From an uncultured Clostridia bacterium (lineage in GTDB: Bacteria; Bacillota; Clostridia; Lachnospirales; Anaerotignaceae): a stretch of 42,515 nt of DNA. Numbering within the stretch: the stretch's first letter is position 1; each line of letters opens with the position of its first letter. Position numbers and translations under genes: made by a program. Shown piece after piece: positions 24,577 through 33,215 of this stretch. The DNA lies in the NCBI GenBank assembly GCA_937919015.1, contig CALFPN010000040.1, forward strand, positions 1 through 42,515. Direction: 5' to 3'. The notes below the pieces were generated by a model. It searched no databases, was not told the DNA's origin, and saw only the letters and a list, made by a program, of their open reading frames with translations.

Positions 24577-25506
24577 TTGAGAAGTCAGATCTACAATAGA
24601 GAATATAGATGGATGGAGCTGGCCGCAGAGGCAATGCATATTTTTGCAGCGATATTTGGCTCTTTTGTAAAAGTCCTGCTGTTTATTTTTCTGCCTATTT
24701 CCCTTTTGGAAAGTGTGATTCTGGAACGAATGAATCAGGCGCAGGGATACCTGCTCCACATAGATGCGACGATGGGCTTCAGTCAGGCGCAAATGCAGGA
24801 AATGCTGAATATGATGGTGAACCTGCTGACGCAGGAATTTCTGTTGTATGCAGTTACCATGTTCCTGCAGCCGGTAGGGGTGATTGCCATTGCAAAAATG
24901 ACAAAGCAGTATATCGAGGGGGAAAAGATAGAGGCAGGGAAGGCCATTTCTGAAGCGTTGAACCATATGCCTGCCATTCTGATTACAGGGTTTATTTACG
25001 GTGCGCTGGTACTTTTGGGCAGCTTTGTTATTGTTCCGGGTGTTTACTTTGGGATTGCTTGGGGGTTGTATACTTACTGCATAGCCTTTGAAGAGAAAAA
25101 AGGGTGGGATGCCCTCAGAAGCAGCAAGGCATTGGTGCAGGGCAAATGGTGGCGCACCTTTGGATATCTGTTTCTGTTGGGCTGTGTGTCTGTTTTGTGG
25201 AATTCTGTATTTGACCTGATCTGTTCCTTTTTTGGCGAAGGAATGCTGCAAAATATCGTATATCAGTTTCTGTGTTATATTTCCGTGGGCTTTGTTACCG
25301 TAGGGGAATGTCTGCTGTATCTGAATCGTAAGGCAGTGGCAGAAGGTGCCTGTGTCTTTGGTACGGGGATTGTGGATACCCGTGCTGCAGAGGCCGAAGA
25401 CCTGCCGGCAGAGCCTGTGGAAGGTACGGTGGAAGGTGCTGCAGAGGATCAAACGGAAGAAACGGGCCTTTTGGAAGAGAAGAAAGACGAAAAGGAGAAT
25501 AAATAA
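24577..25506 (+). CDS. Multi-pass membrane protein with acidic tail, function unknown
   Basis: About 309 residues. I chose TTG 24577, since AAAGG at 24563-24567 is 9 nt before it; the ATG at 24568 abuts that site and is the alternative. Five to six hydrophobic segments: about 18-42 (FAAIFGSFVKVLLFIFLPISLL), 85-105, 128-150 (AILITGFIYGALVLLGSFVIV), 152-168, 195-215 and 225-255. The segment FGIAWGLYTYCIAFEEKKGWDALRSSKALVQGKWWRTFGYLF resembles the fold seen in DUF975/glycerophosphodiesterase membrane-domain-like proteins, where 'AL-S--L-KG-W---FG' recurs. The last 45 residues are Glu-rich and hydrophilic. Single gene between two terminators. No function can be named. Confidence 0.75.
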   Translation: MRSQIYNREYRWMELAAEAMHIFAAIFGSFVKVLLFIFLPISLLESVILERMNQAQGYLLHIDATMGFSQAQMQEMLNMMVNLLTQEFLLYAVTMFLQPVGVIAIAKMTKQYIEGEKIEAGKAISEALNHMPAILITGFIYGALVLLGSFVIVPGVYFGIAWGLYTYCIAFEEKKGWDALRSSKALVQGKWWRTFGYLFLLGCVSVLWNSVFDLICSFFGEGMLQNIVYQFLCYISVGFVTVGECLLYLNRKAVAEGACVFGTGIVDTRAAEAEDLPAEPVEGTVEGAAEDQTEETGLLEEKKDEKENK

Positions 25507-25510
25507 GAAG

Positions 25511-25545
25511 ACGCCTCAATACAATCGGTATTGGGGCGTTTTTTG
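25511..25545 (+). terminator. Terminator of the 309-aa membrane protein gene
   Basis: ACGCC-T-CAATAC / GTATTG-G-GGCGT, loop AATCG, then TTTTTTG. Confidence 0.9.
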
Positions 25546-25586
25546 TCCCGATTTTGGAAAATTCACTAGGAAAATCTGTTTTTTGG

Positions 25587-25595
25587 TGCTATACT
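25587..25595 (+). promoter_or_regulatory. Extended -10 promoter of fbp
   Basis: TGC followed by TATACT (25590-25595), 41 bp before the fbp ATG. No good -35 at the right distance. Confidence 0.5.
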
Positions 25596-25636
25596 GAAAA
25601 GGTAGGCACAAGTGGACAAAGAATAGAGGTGCATTT

Positions 25637-27622
25637 ATGTATTGTGGTGATGGTAACTTTACAGCAGAAGAAGTGAAATACATGAAGCTGCTGTCAGATC
25701 AGTATAAAAATATTAACAGCGCGGCAACGGAGATCATCAACCTGAAGGCGATTTTGAACCTGCCAAAAGGGACAGAACACTTTGTATCTGATATCCATGG
25801 GGAAGCAGATTCCTTCAGCCATGTACTGCGCAATGCTTCCGGCGTTATCAAAAATCAGATCAGCGCGATTTTTGGGGAAAGCCTGCGCAATAGTGAAAAA
25901 AAATCTCTGGCCACACTGATTTACTATCCGGAACAAAAATTGGAGAAGGTAGCGGAAACAGAAGATGCTGAGGATCTGGAAGAATGGTATAAAATCACCC
26001 TGCACAGACTGGTAAAGATCTGTAAGGTGGTGGCTTCCAAATATACCCGTTCCAAGGTAAGAAAAGCCCTGCCCAAGGAATTTGCTTATATCATCGAAGA
26101 ACTGCTGCACGAAAATAACTCCAGTGCAGACAAAGACCTGTACTATACAGAAATCATCCGTACGATCATTGATCTGGGGCAGGCGGATCGTTTCATCACA
26201 GCGATGTGCAAACTGATCCAACGACTGGCTATCGATCAGCTCCATGTGTTGGGCGATATCTATGACCGAGGTCCTCATGCGGCTCGTATCATGGACATTC
26301 TGGCAAACTATCATTCTGTAGATATTCAGTGGGGCAACCACGATATTGCGTGGATGGGTGCGGCTGCCGGCTGTCAGGCTCTGATTTGCAACGTGCTGCG
26401 TATCCAGACAAGATATGCCAATTTGGATACCATTGAAGAAGATTACGGGATCAATCTGCTGCCTCTGGCAACTTTTGCTATGGATAAGTATGCCGGTGAC
26501 CCCTGCGAACAGTTCAAGCCCAAGGGCGATGAAGAGCTGAGCGATAAGGACTTTAAAATGATCGCCAAAATGCATAAGGCTATTTCTGTCATGCAGTGGA
26601 AAATGGAAGGGCAGATCATCATGCGCCGTCCTGAATTCCGAATGGAAAACAGACTGCTGCTGGATAAGATCAACTTCGAAAAAGGCACTGTCATGATCGA
26701 AGGGGTGGAATATCCCATGAATGATATGAACTTCCCTACCATCGATCCAAAAGATCCCTATACACTGACAGAAGAAGAACAGCTGGTAATGGACAAGGTA
26801 AAATCCTCCTTTGTCAACAGTGAAAAGCTGCAGGAGCATACCCGTGTGTTGTACCATAAAGGCAGCATGTATACCATCTTCAACTCCAATCTGCTGTTCC
26901 ATGGATGCATTCCCATGAATGATGACGGCACATTGAAGGAAGTTAACTTCCGCGGCAAAAAATATTTCGGTAAGGACTATCTGGATGAAGTGGAAAGAAC
27001 CATGCGTGAAGGCTATTTCAGCAAAGCCCACACAGAAGCAAAACGGGAATGTATGGACTATATCTGGTATATGTGGTGCGGGGAAGATTCTCCTCTGTTC
27101 GGCAAAAAGAAAATGACAACCTTCGAACGTTATTTCGTGGATGATAAAGCGACCCATAAGGAAGAAAAGAACCCTTATTATACTCTGAGAAATGAAGAAT
27201 CTGTCTGCAAGCATGTGCTGGAAGCATTTGGGTTGGATTCCGAAACTTCCCATATTGTAAACGGTCATGTGCCTGTTAAGGTGGTAAAAGGCGAAAGCCC
27301 CATCAAGGCAAACGGCAAGCTGTTCGTCATTGACGGCGGTTTTTCTAAGGCTTATCAGAAAGAAACAGGTATCGCAGGCTATACGCTGATTTATAACTCC
27401 CATGGTATTGTACTGGTATCCCACGAACCTTTTGTATCTACAGATATCGCGGTTGCAGAAGAAAAGGATATTCTGTCTTCCACAGTAGCCCTGCAGTATA
27501 CACAGGATCGTATCCGTGTAAGAGATACAGATATTGGCGTGAAGCTGCAGGAAAGCGTAGATGAACTGGAAAAACTGGTTTATGCATATCAGAATGGTAT
27601 CCTGAAAGAACGCGGTAATTAA
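25637..27622 (+). CDS. fbp: Fructose-1,6-bisphosphatase, class III
   Basis: Gluconeogenic enzyme that removes phosphate from fructose 1,6-bisphosphate, in the manganese-dependent calcineurin-like class found in Firmicutes. 661 residues, normal for the class (640-670). Metal-phosphatase motifs: FVSDIHGEADSF near 49-60, LGDIYDRGPHA near 206-216, WGNHDIAWMGAAAG near 231-244, HGCIP near 420, NGHVPVK near 543, and IDGGFSKAYQ near 561. ATG follows AGAGGTG at 6 nt. Single gene with its own promoter and terminator. Confidence 0.96.
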   Translation: MYCGDGNFTAEEVKYMKLLSDQYKNINSAATEIINLKAILNLPKGTEHFVSDIHGEADSFSHVLRNASGVIKNQISAIFGESLRNSEKKSLATLIYYPEQKLEKVAETEDAEDLEEWYKITLHRLVKICKVVASKYTRSKVRKALPKEFAYIIEELLHENNSSADKDLYYTEIIRTIIDLGQADRFITAMCKLIQRLAIDQLHVLGDIYDRGPHAARIMDILANYHSVDIQWGNHDIAWMGAAAGCQALICNVLRIQTRYANLDTIEEDYGINLLPLATFAMDKYAGDPCEQFKPKGDEELSDKDFKMIAKMHKAISVMQWKMEGQIIMRRPEFRMENRLLLDKINFEKGTVMIEGVEYPMNDMNFPTIDPKDPYTLTEEEQLVMDKVKSSFVNSEKLQEHTRVLYHKGSMYTIFNSNLLFHGCIPMNDDGTLKEVNFRGKKYFGKDYLDEVERTMREGYFSKAHTEAKRECMDYIWYMWCGEDSPLFGKKKMTTFERYFVDDKATHKEEKNPYYTLRNEESVCKHVLEAFGLDSETSHIVNGHVPVKVVKGESPIKANGKLFVIDGGFSKAYQKETGIAGYTLIYNSHGIVLVSHEPFVSTDIAVAEEKDILSSTVALQYTQDRIRVRDTDIGVKLQESVDELEKLVYAYQNGILKERGN

Positions 27623-27634
27623 ATACATAAAATT

Positions 27635-27664
27635 TGCCCTCGAGAAAAACTCGGGGGCTTTTTG
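27635..27664 (+). terminator. Terminator of fbp
   Basis: GCCC-T-CGAG / CTCG-G-GGGC, loop AAAAA, then TTTTTG. Confidence 0.9.
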
Positions 27665-27736
27665 ATTTTATAAAATCAATATGAGAAAACATATTTGTTT
27701 AATATAGATAAAGAAAAGGAATGGATTTTATGTTTG

Positions 27737-27755
27737 TTTGTCATAAATTGACAAA
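27737..27755. promoter_or_regulatory. Operator-like palindrome over the -35 of the glutamate synthase-type gene
   Basis: TTTGTCA-TAAAT-TGACAAA, perfect 7-bp arms with a 5-bp centre. It covers the -35 box (27748-27753), so a bound protein would block RNA polymerase. It resembles a Rex box (TTGTTAA-N4-TTAACAA) only in part and has odd spacing, so I do not name the regulator. Confidence 0.5.
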
Positions 27756-27776
27756 TGTCCGTAAAGGTGGTATGCT
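27748..27776 (+). promoter_or_regulatory. Strong promoter of the glutamate synthase-type gene
   Basis: Perfect TTGACA (27748-27753), 17-nt spacer ending in TGG, TATGCT (27771-27776), 48 bp before the start codon. Confidence 0.8.
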
Positions 27777-27824
27777 GAATGCAAATGAGTTGCTTTTGTC
27801 TTGCATCTTAAAGGAGGTTTTGTT

Positions 27825-29348
27825 ATGTCTTACAGTCCATTATTAGGTTCTTCTTTCAACCGAACCAAACTGCGTGACCCTCAGCATGTCAGCACATTCT
27901 CCGGTATGTGTTCCATGTGTACGGCAGATTGCGTGGGCACCTGTGAAATCGGCATTTCCGCTGTACGCGGTGCCGATGCGGTTTATCCTACGACAACAGG
28001 TGATAATCAGGTGGCATCCGAAAAGGTATATCCCATCGATTATTCCCATTTCAATATCAATGGTCGTGTGTTTGGGGCAGTGGGTGCGGAAGCGGACTCT
28101 GACAAAGCGACCATCCGTGATGTGAATCTGGAAACAGAAATCGGTACACTGAACCCTGTAAAACTGAAACTGCCCATCATCCTTCCTGCGCTGATCAAAC
28201 TGAACTGGCAGGATTACTTCGGTGGCGCGGCCATGGCCGGTGTTCTGACTGTCATCGGGGAAGGGGCCTGCACAAAAGACCCTACCCTGAAGCTGGAAAA
28301 CGGTAAAGTAGTTCATTGTCCCAAACTGGGTGAATTTCTGGATGCCTTCCGTAAATATTACTGCGGCTATGGTCAGATTATCCTGCAGGTAAATGTGGAT
28401 GATGACCGTATTGGCGTTCCCGAGTATGCCATCAAAGAATGTGGCTGCGAAGCGATCGAATTCAAATTCGGTCAGTCTGCGAAAGGGACACAGCCCGTCA
28501 ACAGACTGGCAACACTGGAAGCGGCACGGAAAGCCCAGGAACAGGGTCTCTTGGTTCTGCCTGACCCTTCCGATCCTGAAGTGGTTGCAAAATATAACGC
28601 CGGCTTTGGCGAAAACTTCCGTTCCTATGCAAGACTGCCCATGTGGGATGAAAATTATCTGGTACCCAGAATCAACGAACTGCGTGAAATGGGTCTGAAA
28701 AATGTATACTTCAAGATGGCTGGTTATGACTATGCCGATCTGGAACATGTTCTGCGCATCGCAGCAGCGGCACAGGTCGATATGGTAACATTTGACGGTG
28801 CCGGCGGCGGCTCCGGTTACAGCCCTTGTAAGATGATGAATGAATGGTGTCTGCCTACCTGCGTGATGCAGAGTTATCTGAATGATATCATGGAAAGATT
28901 GGAAAAGGAAGGCGTGACACTGCCTCATATTGCAGTGACAGGCGGCTTCTCTATGGAAGATCAGGTTTATAAGGCACTGGCACTGGGCGCACCTTACATC
29001 AGCGCAGTTGGTATCTGCCGTGCATCCATGGCAGCAGCCATGAGTGCGAAAAAAGTGGGAGAATTGCTGGAAGCAGGGCAGCTGCCTCTGGAACTGCAGC
29101 GTTTCGGTGCCACAAAGGATGAACTCTTCCCCGACCTGAGAGAACTGCGTAATATTTATGGCGAAGAAGCAAATGACTTCAGCACAGGTGCCATCGGCGT
29201 ATATTCTTACCTGAACAGAATCGCCTTCGGGCTGAAACATTTTGCAGCCCTGAATAGAAAATTCGACCTGAAATATATCGAAAAGAAAGATATCTTCCCT
29301 CTGACCAGAGATGCAAAAGACATTTTGGACGGCAAATGGATGAAATAA
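27825..29348 (+). CDS. FMN-binding glutamate synthase family protein, stand-alone, with N-terminal Cys cluster
   Basis: 507 residues. The body is the FMN-binding barrel of the glutamate synthase large subunit (GltB central domain): LNPVKLKLPIILPALIKLNWQ near 108-128, ECGCEAIEFKFGQSAKG near 205-221, VDMVTFDGAGGGSGYSP near 322-338 (the phosphate/flavin site), and AVTGGFSMEDQVYKALALGA near 375-394. There is no glutaminase domain and no C-terminal GXGXG helix. Instead the N-terminus has GMCSMCTADCVGTCEIG with Cys29, Cys32, Cys36 and Cys40, apt for an iron-sulfur cluster. Such archaeal/clostridial-type proteins are annotated as glutamate synthase but rarely tested. AAGGAGG is 7 nt before the ATG at 27825. 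Single gene with strong promoter and palindrome. The true reaction and electron donor are unknown. Confidence 0.85.
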   Translation: MSYSPLLGSSFNRTKLRDPQHVSTFSGMCSMCTADCVGTCEIGISAVRGADAVYPTTTGDNQVASEKVYPIDYSHFNINGRVFGAVGAEADSDKATIRDVNLETEIGTLNPVKLKLPIILPALIKLNWQDYFGGAAMAGVLTVIGEGACTKDPTLKLENGKVVHCPKLGEFLDAFRKYYCGYGQIILQVNVDDDRIGVPEYAIKECGCEAIEFKFGQSAKGTQPVNRLATLEAARKAQEQGLLVLPDPSDPEVVAKYNAGFGENFRSYARLPMWDENYLVPRINELREMGLKNVYFKMAGYDYADLEHVLRIAAAAQVDMVTFDGAGGGSGYSPCKMMNEWCLPTCVMQSYLNDIMERLEKEGVTLPHIAVTGGFSMEDQVYKALALGAPYISAVGICRASMAAAMSAKKVGELLEAGQLPLELQRFGATKDELFPDLRELRNIYGEEANDFSTGAIGVYSYLNRIAFGLKHFAALNRKFDLKYIEKKDIFPLTRDAKDILDGKWMK

Positions 29349-29356
29349 GCAATAGA

Positions 29357-29388
29357 AAAGCCTCCCTTTTGGGAGGCTTATTTTTTTA
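29357..29388. terminator. Bidirectional terminator between the convergent flavin genes
   Basis: AAGCCTCCC / GGGAGGCTT, loop TTTT, A-rich on the left and ATTTTTTT on the right. It overlaps the stop codon of the minus-strand gene. Confidence 0.9.
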
Positions 29389-30630
29389 TCTCTTTTTATA
29401 AGGCGCGGGGGATTTTTTCTGCCGGGCTGCATGTTTGCCTGCCAGATAACCGCTGGCCCATGCCCACTGCAGGTTGAAGCCGCCGCAGTCACCGTCGATA
29501 TCCAATACTTCGCCGGCTGCGTAAAGGTTAGGCATCAGATGGCTTTCCATGGTTTGGGGGTTGAATTCTTCTGTGCGGATACCGCCGGCAGTTACCTGTG
29601 CTGCATCAAAACCCATGGGGCCAATGACGGGAATTTCAAAATCCTGAATGGCGTGGGCGATTCGTTTGATATCAGAAGACTTCAGCGTATGGATGGGGTC
29701 TGTGAAGCCGAAGCCCGCGTAACGCAGGATGGTTCTGCCCAGACGATTATGGAGGATGCCTGTCAGGAAATTTTCCAAGGTCTGATTTGGCATTATTTTT
29801 TTACGATTGTGGAGGAGAGAAACCACTTCTTCATGATTCAGGTTTCTAAGCAGGTTCAGGTGGATGGTCATGGGGGATTTGCCTGTGGAGATGGCACGGG
29901 AAATTTCGAAGATGGCGGGGCCGCTGACACCAAAATCCGTGAATTGAATTTCCCCTGCATTTTCCGCGAGGATCTTTCCGTTTCGTTCCACCAGAACAGC
30001 ACTATCTGCACGGACACCTTTCAGGGCTTTCACATAGGTAGCGTCGGTCTTAATCTGCACCAGAACGGGGAACAGTTTTGTCATGGTATGGCCCATGCTC
30101 TTCAGGAGTTCATAGCCGCTCTGGGTGCCGCCCACTTTTGCACCGGCCATACCGCCGCAGCAGATGATGACGGAATCGGCCTGCAGGGTTTCTTCCTTGG
30201 AAAGGACCTGATAACCGCCTTTTTTGCCTTTTTTCAGACCTGTCACTTCAAAAGCGGTGCGGATTTCCACCCCTGCTTCCTCCAGAGCCAGACGAAGCAC
30301 ATCCACTACACTGCCTGCCTGATCGGAAAGGGGATATACCTTGCCGCTGGGCTCTACCACTGTAATAAGACCGAGAGTTTCGAAGTATTCCAGTGTTTTT
30401 TCTGTATTGAAGCTGGAAAGGGCAAAATCTGCAAATTTTGCGTCCTGCCCGTGATAGTTTTTTGATGTCAGTCTTGTGTTGGAGAGGTTGCAGCGGCCGT
30501 TGCCTGTGGCAAGAAGCTTTTTGCCGACGCGGGCCTGTCTTTCCAGAAGGGTCACTTCTGCACCCTGTTCCCTTGCGGAGAGGGCAGCCATCATGCCTGA
30601 TGCACCGCCGCCGATGATGATTACTTTCAT
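29386..30630 (-). CDS. HI0933/BaiN-type FAD-dependent oxidoreductase
   Basis: 414-residue flavoprotein. N-terminal FAD motif KVIIIGGGASGMMAALSA at 2-19 with the acidic strand end VTLLER near 26, NGRCNLSN near 49-56 (family mark), a long insertion domain, then the C-terminal FAD segment LYAAGEVLDIDGDCGGFNLQWAWASG near 376-401. Family members are often labelled 'aminoacetone oxidase' or BaiN-like reductase; true substrates mostly are unknown. ATG at 30630 follows AAAGGTG; the frame is open well upstream but lacks a ribosome site there and would overlap the mutS2 promoter. Divergent from mutS2, convergent with the glutamate synthase-type gene. Confidence 0.88.
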   Translation of the reverse strand: MKVIIIGGGASGMMAALSAREQGAEVTLLERQARVGKKLLATGNGRCNLSNTRLTSKNYHGQDAKFADFALSSFNTEKTLEYFETLGLITVVEPSGKVYPLSDQAGSVVDVLRLALEEAGVEIRTAFEVTGLKKGKKGGYQVLSKEETLQADSVIICCGGMAGAKVGGTQSGYELLKSMGHTMTKLFPVLVQIKTDATYVKALKGVRADSAVLVERNGKILAENAGEIQFTDFGVSGPAIFEISRAISTGKSPMTIHLNLLRNLNHEEVVSLLHNRKKIMPNQTLENFLTGILHNRLGRTILRYAGFGFTDPIHTLKSSDIKRIAHAIQDFEIPVIGPMGFDAAQVTAGGIRTEEFNPQTMESHLMPNLYAAGEVLDIDGDCGGFNLQWAWASGYLAGKHAARQKKSPAPYKKR

Positions 30631-30682
30631 ATGTTCACCTTTTCTATGTAAATGATTGGAGTTGTTTCTTTTATATTTGTTT

Positions 30683-30712
30683 ATTATAATCTGTTTTTGG
30701 AGGGGTTGTAAA
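30683..30712 (-). promoter_or_regulatory. Promoter of the HI0933-type gene
   Basis: On the minus strand TTTACA (30712-30707), 18-nt spacer, TATAAT (30688-30683), 52 bp before the start. Confidence 0.6.
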
Positions 30713-30740
30713 CAGGGAGTTTGGCAGGGAATAGTTGAAG

Positions 30741-30769
30741 TTGTAGGAAGGCCAAGATTGTGGTATACT
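30741..30769 (+). promoter_or_regulatory. Promoter of mutS2
   Basis: TTGTAG (30741-30746), 17-nt spacer ending in TGG, TATACT (30764-30769), an extended -10. Confidence 0.7.
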
Positions 30770-30820
30770 GATATGATAGGAAAAATAGGTACAAAAATAA
30801 GATAATGGAGTACATCATAT

Positions 30821-33193
30821 ATGAACGAAAAAACATTACACACATTAGAATATGACAAGATCATACAGAAATTGGTGGGCTATGCGGTTTCCCCTATGGC
30901 GAAGGAACGAGCGGCGGAGCTGCGGCCTTCTTCTGCCCTGAGTGACATTGTTATCTGGCAGCAGGAAACGACGGAAGCCACAGGGATGGCACTGAAAAAA
31001 GGCGCGCCTTCCTTTGGCGGTTTCCGTGAAATCAGACCTCAGCTGAAACGGGCATCCATGGCGGGTGTTCTTTCCGTGGCGGAACTGATGGCCATTGGTG
31101 AATTTGCCTATGTTTGCCGCAAAGTGAAGAACTATGCCAGAAAAGAAAACAAAGATGAGGTGTACCCTCGTCTGGATGAATATTTTGACCTGATCATTCC
31201 TCTGGATAAGCTGGAGAATGAGATCAGCCGCTGCATCCTTTCTGAAACAGAAATTGCCGATGATGCCAGCCCGGGGCTGCGCAGTGTGCGGAAAGAGATC
31301 AAGATTTCCAATGACCGTGTGAAAGACCATCTGAACAGTGTCATCAATTCTTCTGCATACAGAAATATGCTGCAGGATTTCGTGATTACCATTCGTAATG
31401 ACAGATATTGTGTGCCTGTCAAGGCGGAATACAGAAGTTCCTTCCCCGGCATGATCCACGATCAGTCAAATACAGGTTCTACATTGTTTATGGAACCGCT
31501 GAGCGTGATTCAGCTGAACAATAAAATTAAAGAGCTGCAGGCGAAGGAAAAGGAAGAAATCGAGAAGATTTTGCTGATGCTGTCCGATCTGGTGACAGCA
31601 AATGCCATTTCCATCGAAGGGAATCTGGAACTTTTGACACAGCTGGATTTTATCTTTGCGAAAGCGGCCCTGTCCATGGCTATGGACGGCACACAGCCTG
31701 TGTTTAATACAAAAGGATATATTGATATCCATAAAGGCAGACACCCTCTGCTGGACCCCAAAGCTGTGGTGCCTACGGATATTTATTTGGGGAAAGAATT
31801 TACCACACTGCTGATTACAGGCCCCAACACCGGTGGTAAGACCGTTGCCCTGAAAACGCTGGGGCTGTTTACCCTGATGGGACAGGCTGGTCTGCACATC
31901 CCTGCTTTTGATAATTCCGAACTGGCGGTATTTGATAATGTATTTGCGGATATCGGCGATGAACAGAGCATTGAGCAGAGCCTTTCTACCTTCTCTGCCC
32001 ACATGACAAATATCGTAAGGATCATGGATCAGGTGACAGACAATTCTCTGGTGCTGTTCGATGAACTGGGTGCCGGTACAGACCCAACGGAAGGGGCGGC
32101 TCTGGCCATTGCCATCATTCAAGTTTTGCTGGAAAGAAAAATCCGCACAGCGGTAACCACCCACTACAGCGAACTGAAGGTTTTTGCCCTTTCTACAGAC
32201 CATGTAGAAAATGCCTGCTGTGAATTCAGCGTGGAAACATTGCGTCCTACCTATAAACTCTTGATCGGGATTCCCGGTAAAAGTAACGCTTTTGCTATTT
32301 CCAAACGTCTGGGGCTGCAGGAGTATATTCTGGATTCTGCGAAGGAATTCATCAGTCAGGATGAAGCGAAGTTTGAGGATGTCATCACAGATCTGGAAAT
32401 CAGTAAAAAATCTGTGAAGATCGAACAGGAAAGAGCAGAAGAATACAGACGGGAAGCAGAAGCACTGAAAAAAGAAGTGGAACGCCAGAAAGAAAAAACA
32501 AAACAGCAGAAAGAAAAAATTCTGGAAAAAGCCAGAGAAGAAGCCAAGCAGATTTATGTGAAGGCCAAGGAAGAAGCTGACAGTATCATCAAGGAGATGA
32601 ACAAGCAGGCGAAGGAAGCCAACAACAAGAACAAGGCTCTGGAACAGAGACAGAAGCTGAACGAAAAGCTTTCTACTATGCAGCAGGATTTCCTGAGATC
32701 CAAACGAGTGAAACCTAACCATAAGGCCCCGGAAAATCTGAAGGTTGGCGACAGGGTTTATGTTATTTCCTTCGATCAGAACGGTGAAGTGCTGGCTGCG
32801 CCTGACAAGAATAAAGAGGTTATGGTACAGATGGGGATCATGAAGATGAAGGTTCCTGTGGCGGAGCTGATGTTGGATGATACCCCCCAGCCCAAGGAAA
32901 AACAGCAGAAAAAACAGCCTGCAAGGGCGAAGCTTTCTAAGAGCCAGTTTATCTCTGCAGAGATCGACTGCCGCGGACAGCTGGTGGATGAAGCTGTTGC
33001 GAATATTGATAAATATATCGATGATGCATACTTGTCCGGGCTGAAACAGGTGGTGATCATCCATGGTAAGGGCACCGGTGCCTTGCGCGCAGGGGTACAG
33101 AATTACCTGAAAATGAACTCTCATGTGAAAAGCTACAGACCCGGTACATTTGGCGAGGGCGAGGCCGGTGTAACGGTGGTTGAACTGAAATGA
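30821..33193 (+). CDS. mutS2: MutS2 ATPase/endonuclease (ribosome collision rescue, anti-recombination)
   Basis: 790 residues. MutS core with lever/clamp helices, Walker A ITGPNTGGKTVALKTLG near 331-347, Walker B LVLFDELGAGTDPTEGAALA near 409-428, then a long charged coiled coil (about 515-640, ..KKEVERQKEKTKQQKEKI..), and a C-terminal Smr nuclease domain: EIDCRGQLVDEAV near 713-725, VVIIHGKGTGALR near 745-757, ending GVTVVELK. There is no mismatch-binding N-terminal domain, so this is MutS2 and not MutS. Recent work shows Bacillus MutS2 splits collided ribosomes, upstream of RqcH, which is also in this window. GGAG lies 11 nt before the ATG. The response regulator follows 22 bp later. Confidence 0.96.
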   Translation: MNEKTLHTLEYDKIIQKLVGYAVSPMAKERAAELRPSSALSDIVIWQQETTEATGMALKKGAPSFGGFREIRPQLKRASMAGVLSVAELMAIGEFAYVCRKVKNYARKENKDEVYPRLDEYFDLIIPLDKLENEISRCILSETEIADDASPGLRSVRKEIKISNDRVKDHLNSVINSSAYRNMLQDFVITIRNDRYCVPVKAEYRSSFPGMIHDQSNTGSTLFMEPLSVIQLNNKIKELQAKEKEEIEKILLMLSDLVTANAISIEGNLELLTQLDFIFAKAALSMAMDGTQPVFNTKGYIDIHKGRHPLLDPKAVVPTDIYLGKEFTTLLITGPNTGGKTVALKTLGLFTLMGQAGLHIPAFDNSELAVFDNVFADIGDEQSIEQSLSTFSAHMTNIVRIMDQVTDNSLVLFDELGAGTDPTEGAALAIAIIQVLLERKIRTAVTTHYSELKVFALSTDHVENACCEFSVETLRPTYKLLIGIPGKSNAFAISKRLGLQEYILDSAKEFISQDEAKFEDVITDLEISKKSVKIEQERAEEYRREAEALKKEVERQKEKTKQQKEKILEKAREEAKQIYVKAKEEADSIIKEMNKQAKEANNKNKALEQRQKLNEKLSTMQQDFLRSKRVKPNHKAPENLKVGDRVYVISFDQNGEVLAAPDKNKEVMVQMGIMKMKVPVAELMLDDTPQPKEKQQKKQPARAKLSKSQFISAEIDCRGQLVDEAVANIDKYIDDAYLSGLKQVVIIHGKGTGALRAGVQNYLKMNSHVKSYRPGTFGEGEAGVTVVELK

Positions 33194-33215
33194 TGAAACA
33201 AAGAGGTGAAGAAGA

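Noticed and set aside
25694..27628. 644-aa open frame opposite fbp
   Set aside because: Phe/His/Cys-rich antisense translation of fbp codons; fbp motifs and ribosome site are clear on the plus strand.
27737..27755. Rex (redox) operator
   Set aside because: TTGT...ACAA arms agree but inner bases and the 5-bp centre do not fit TTGTTAA-N4-TTAACAA.
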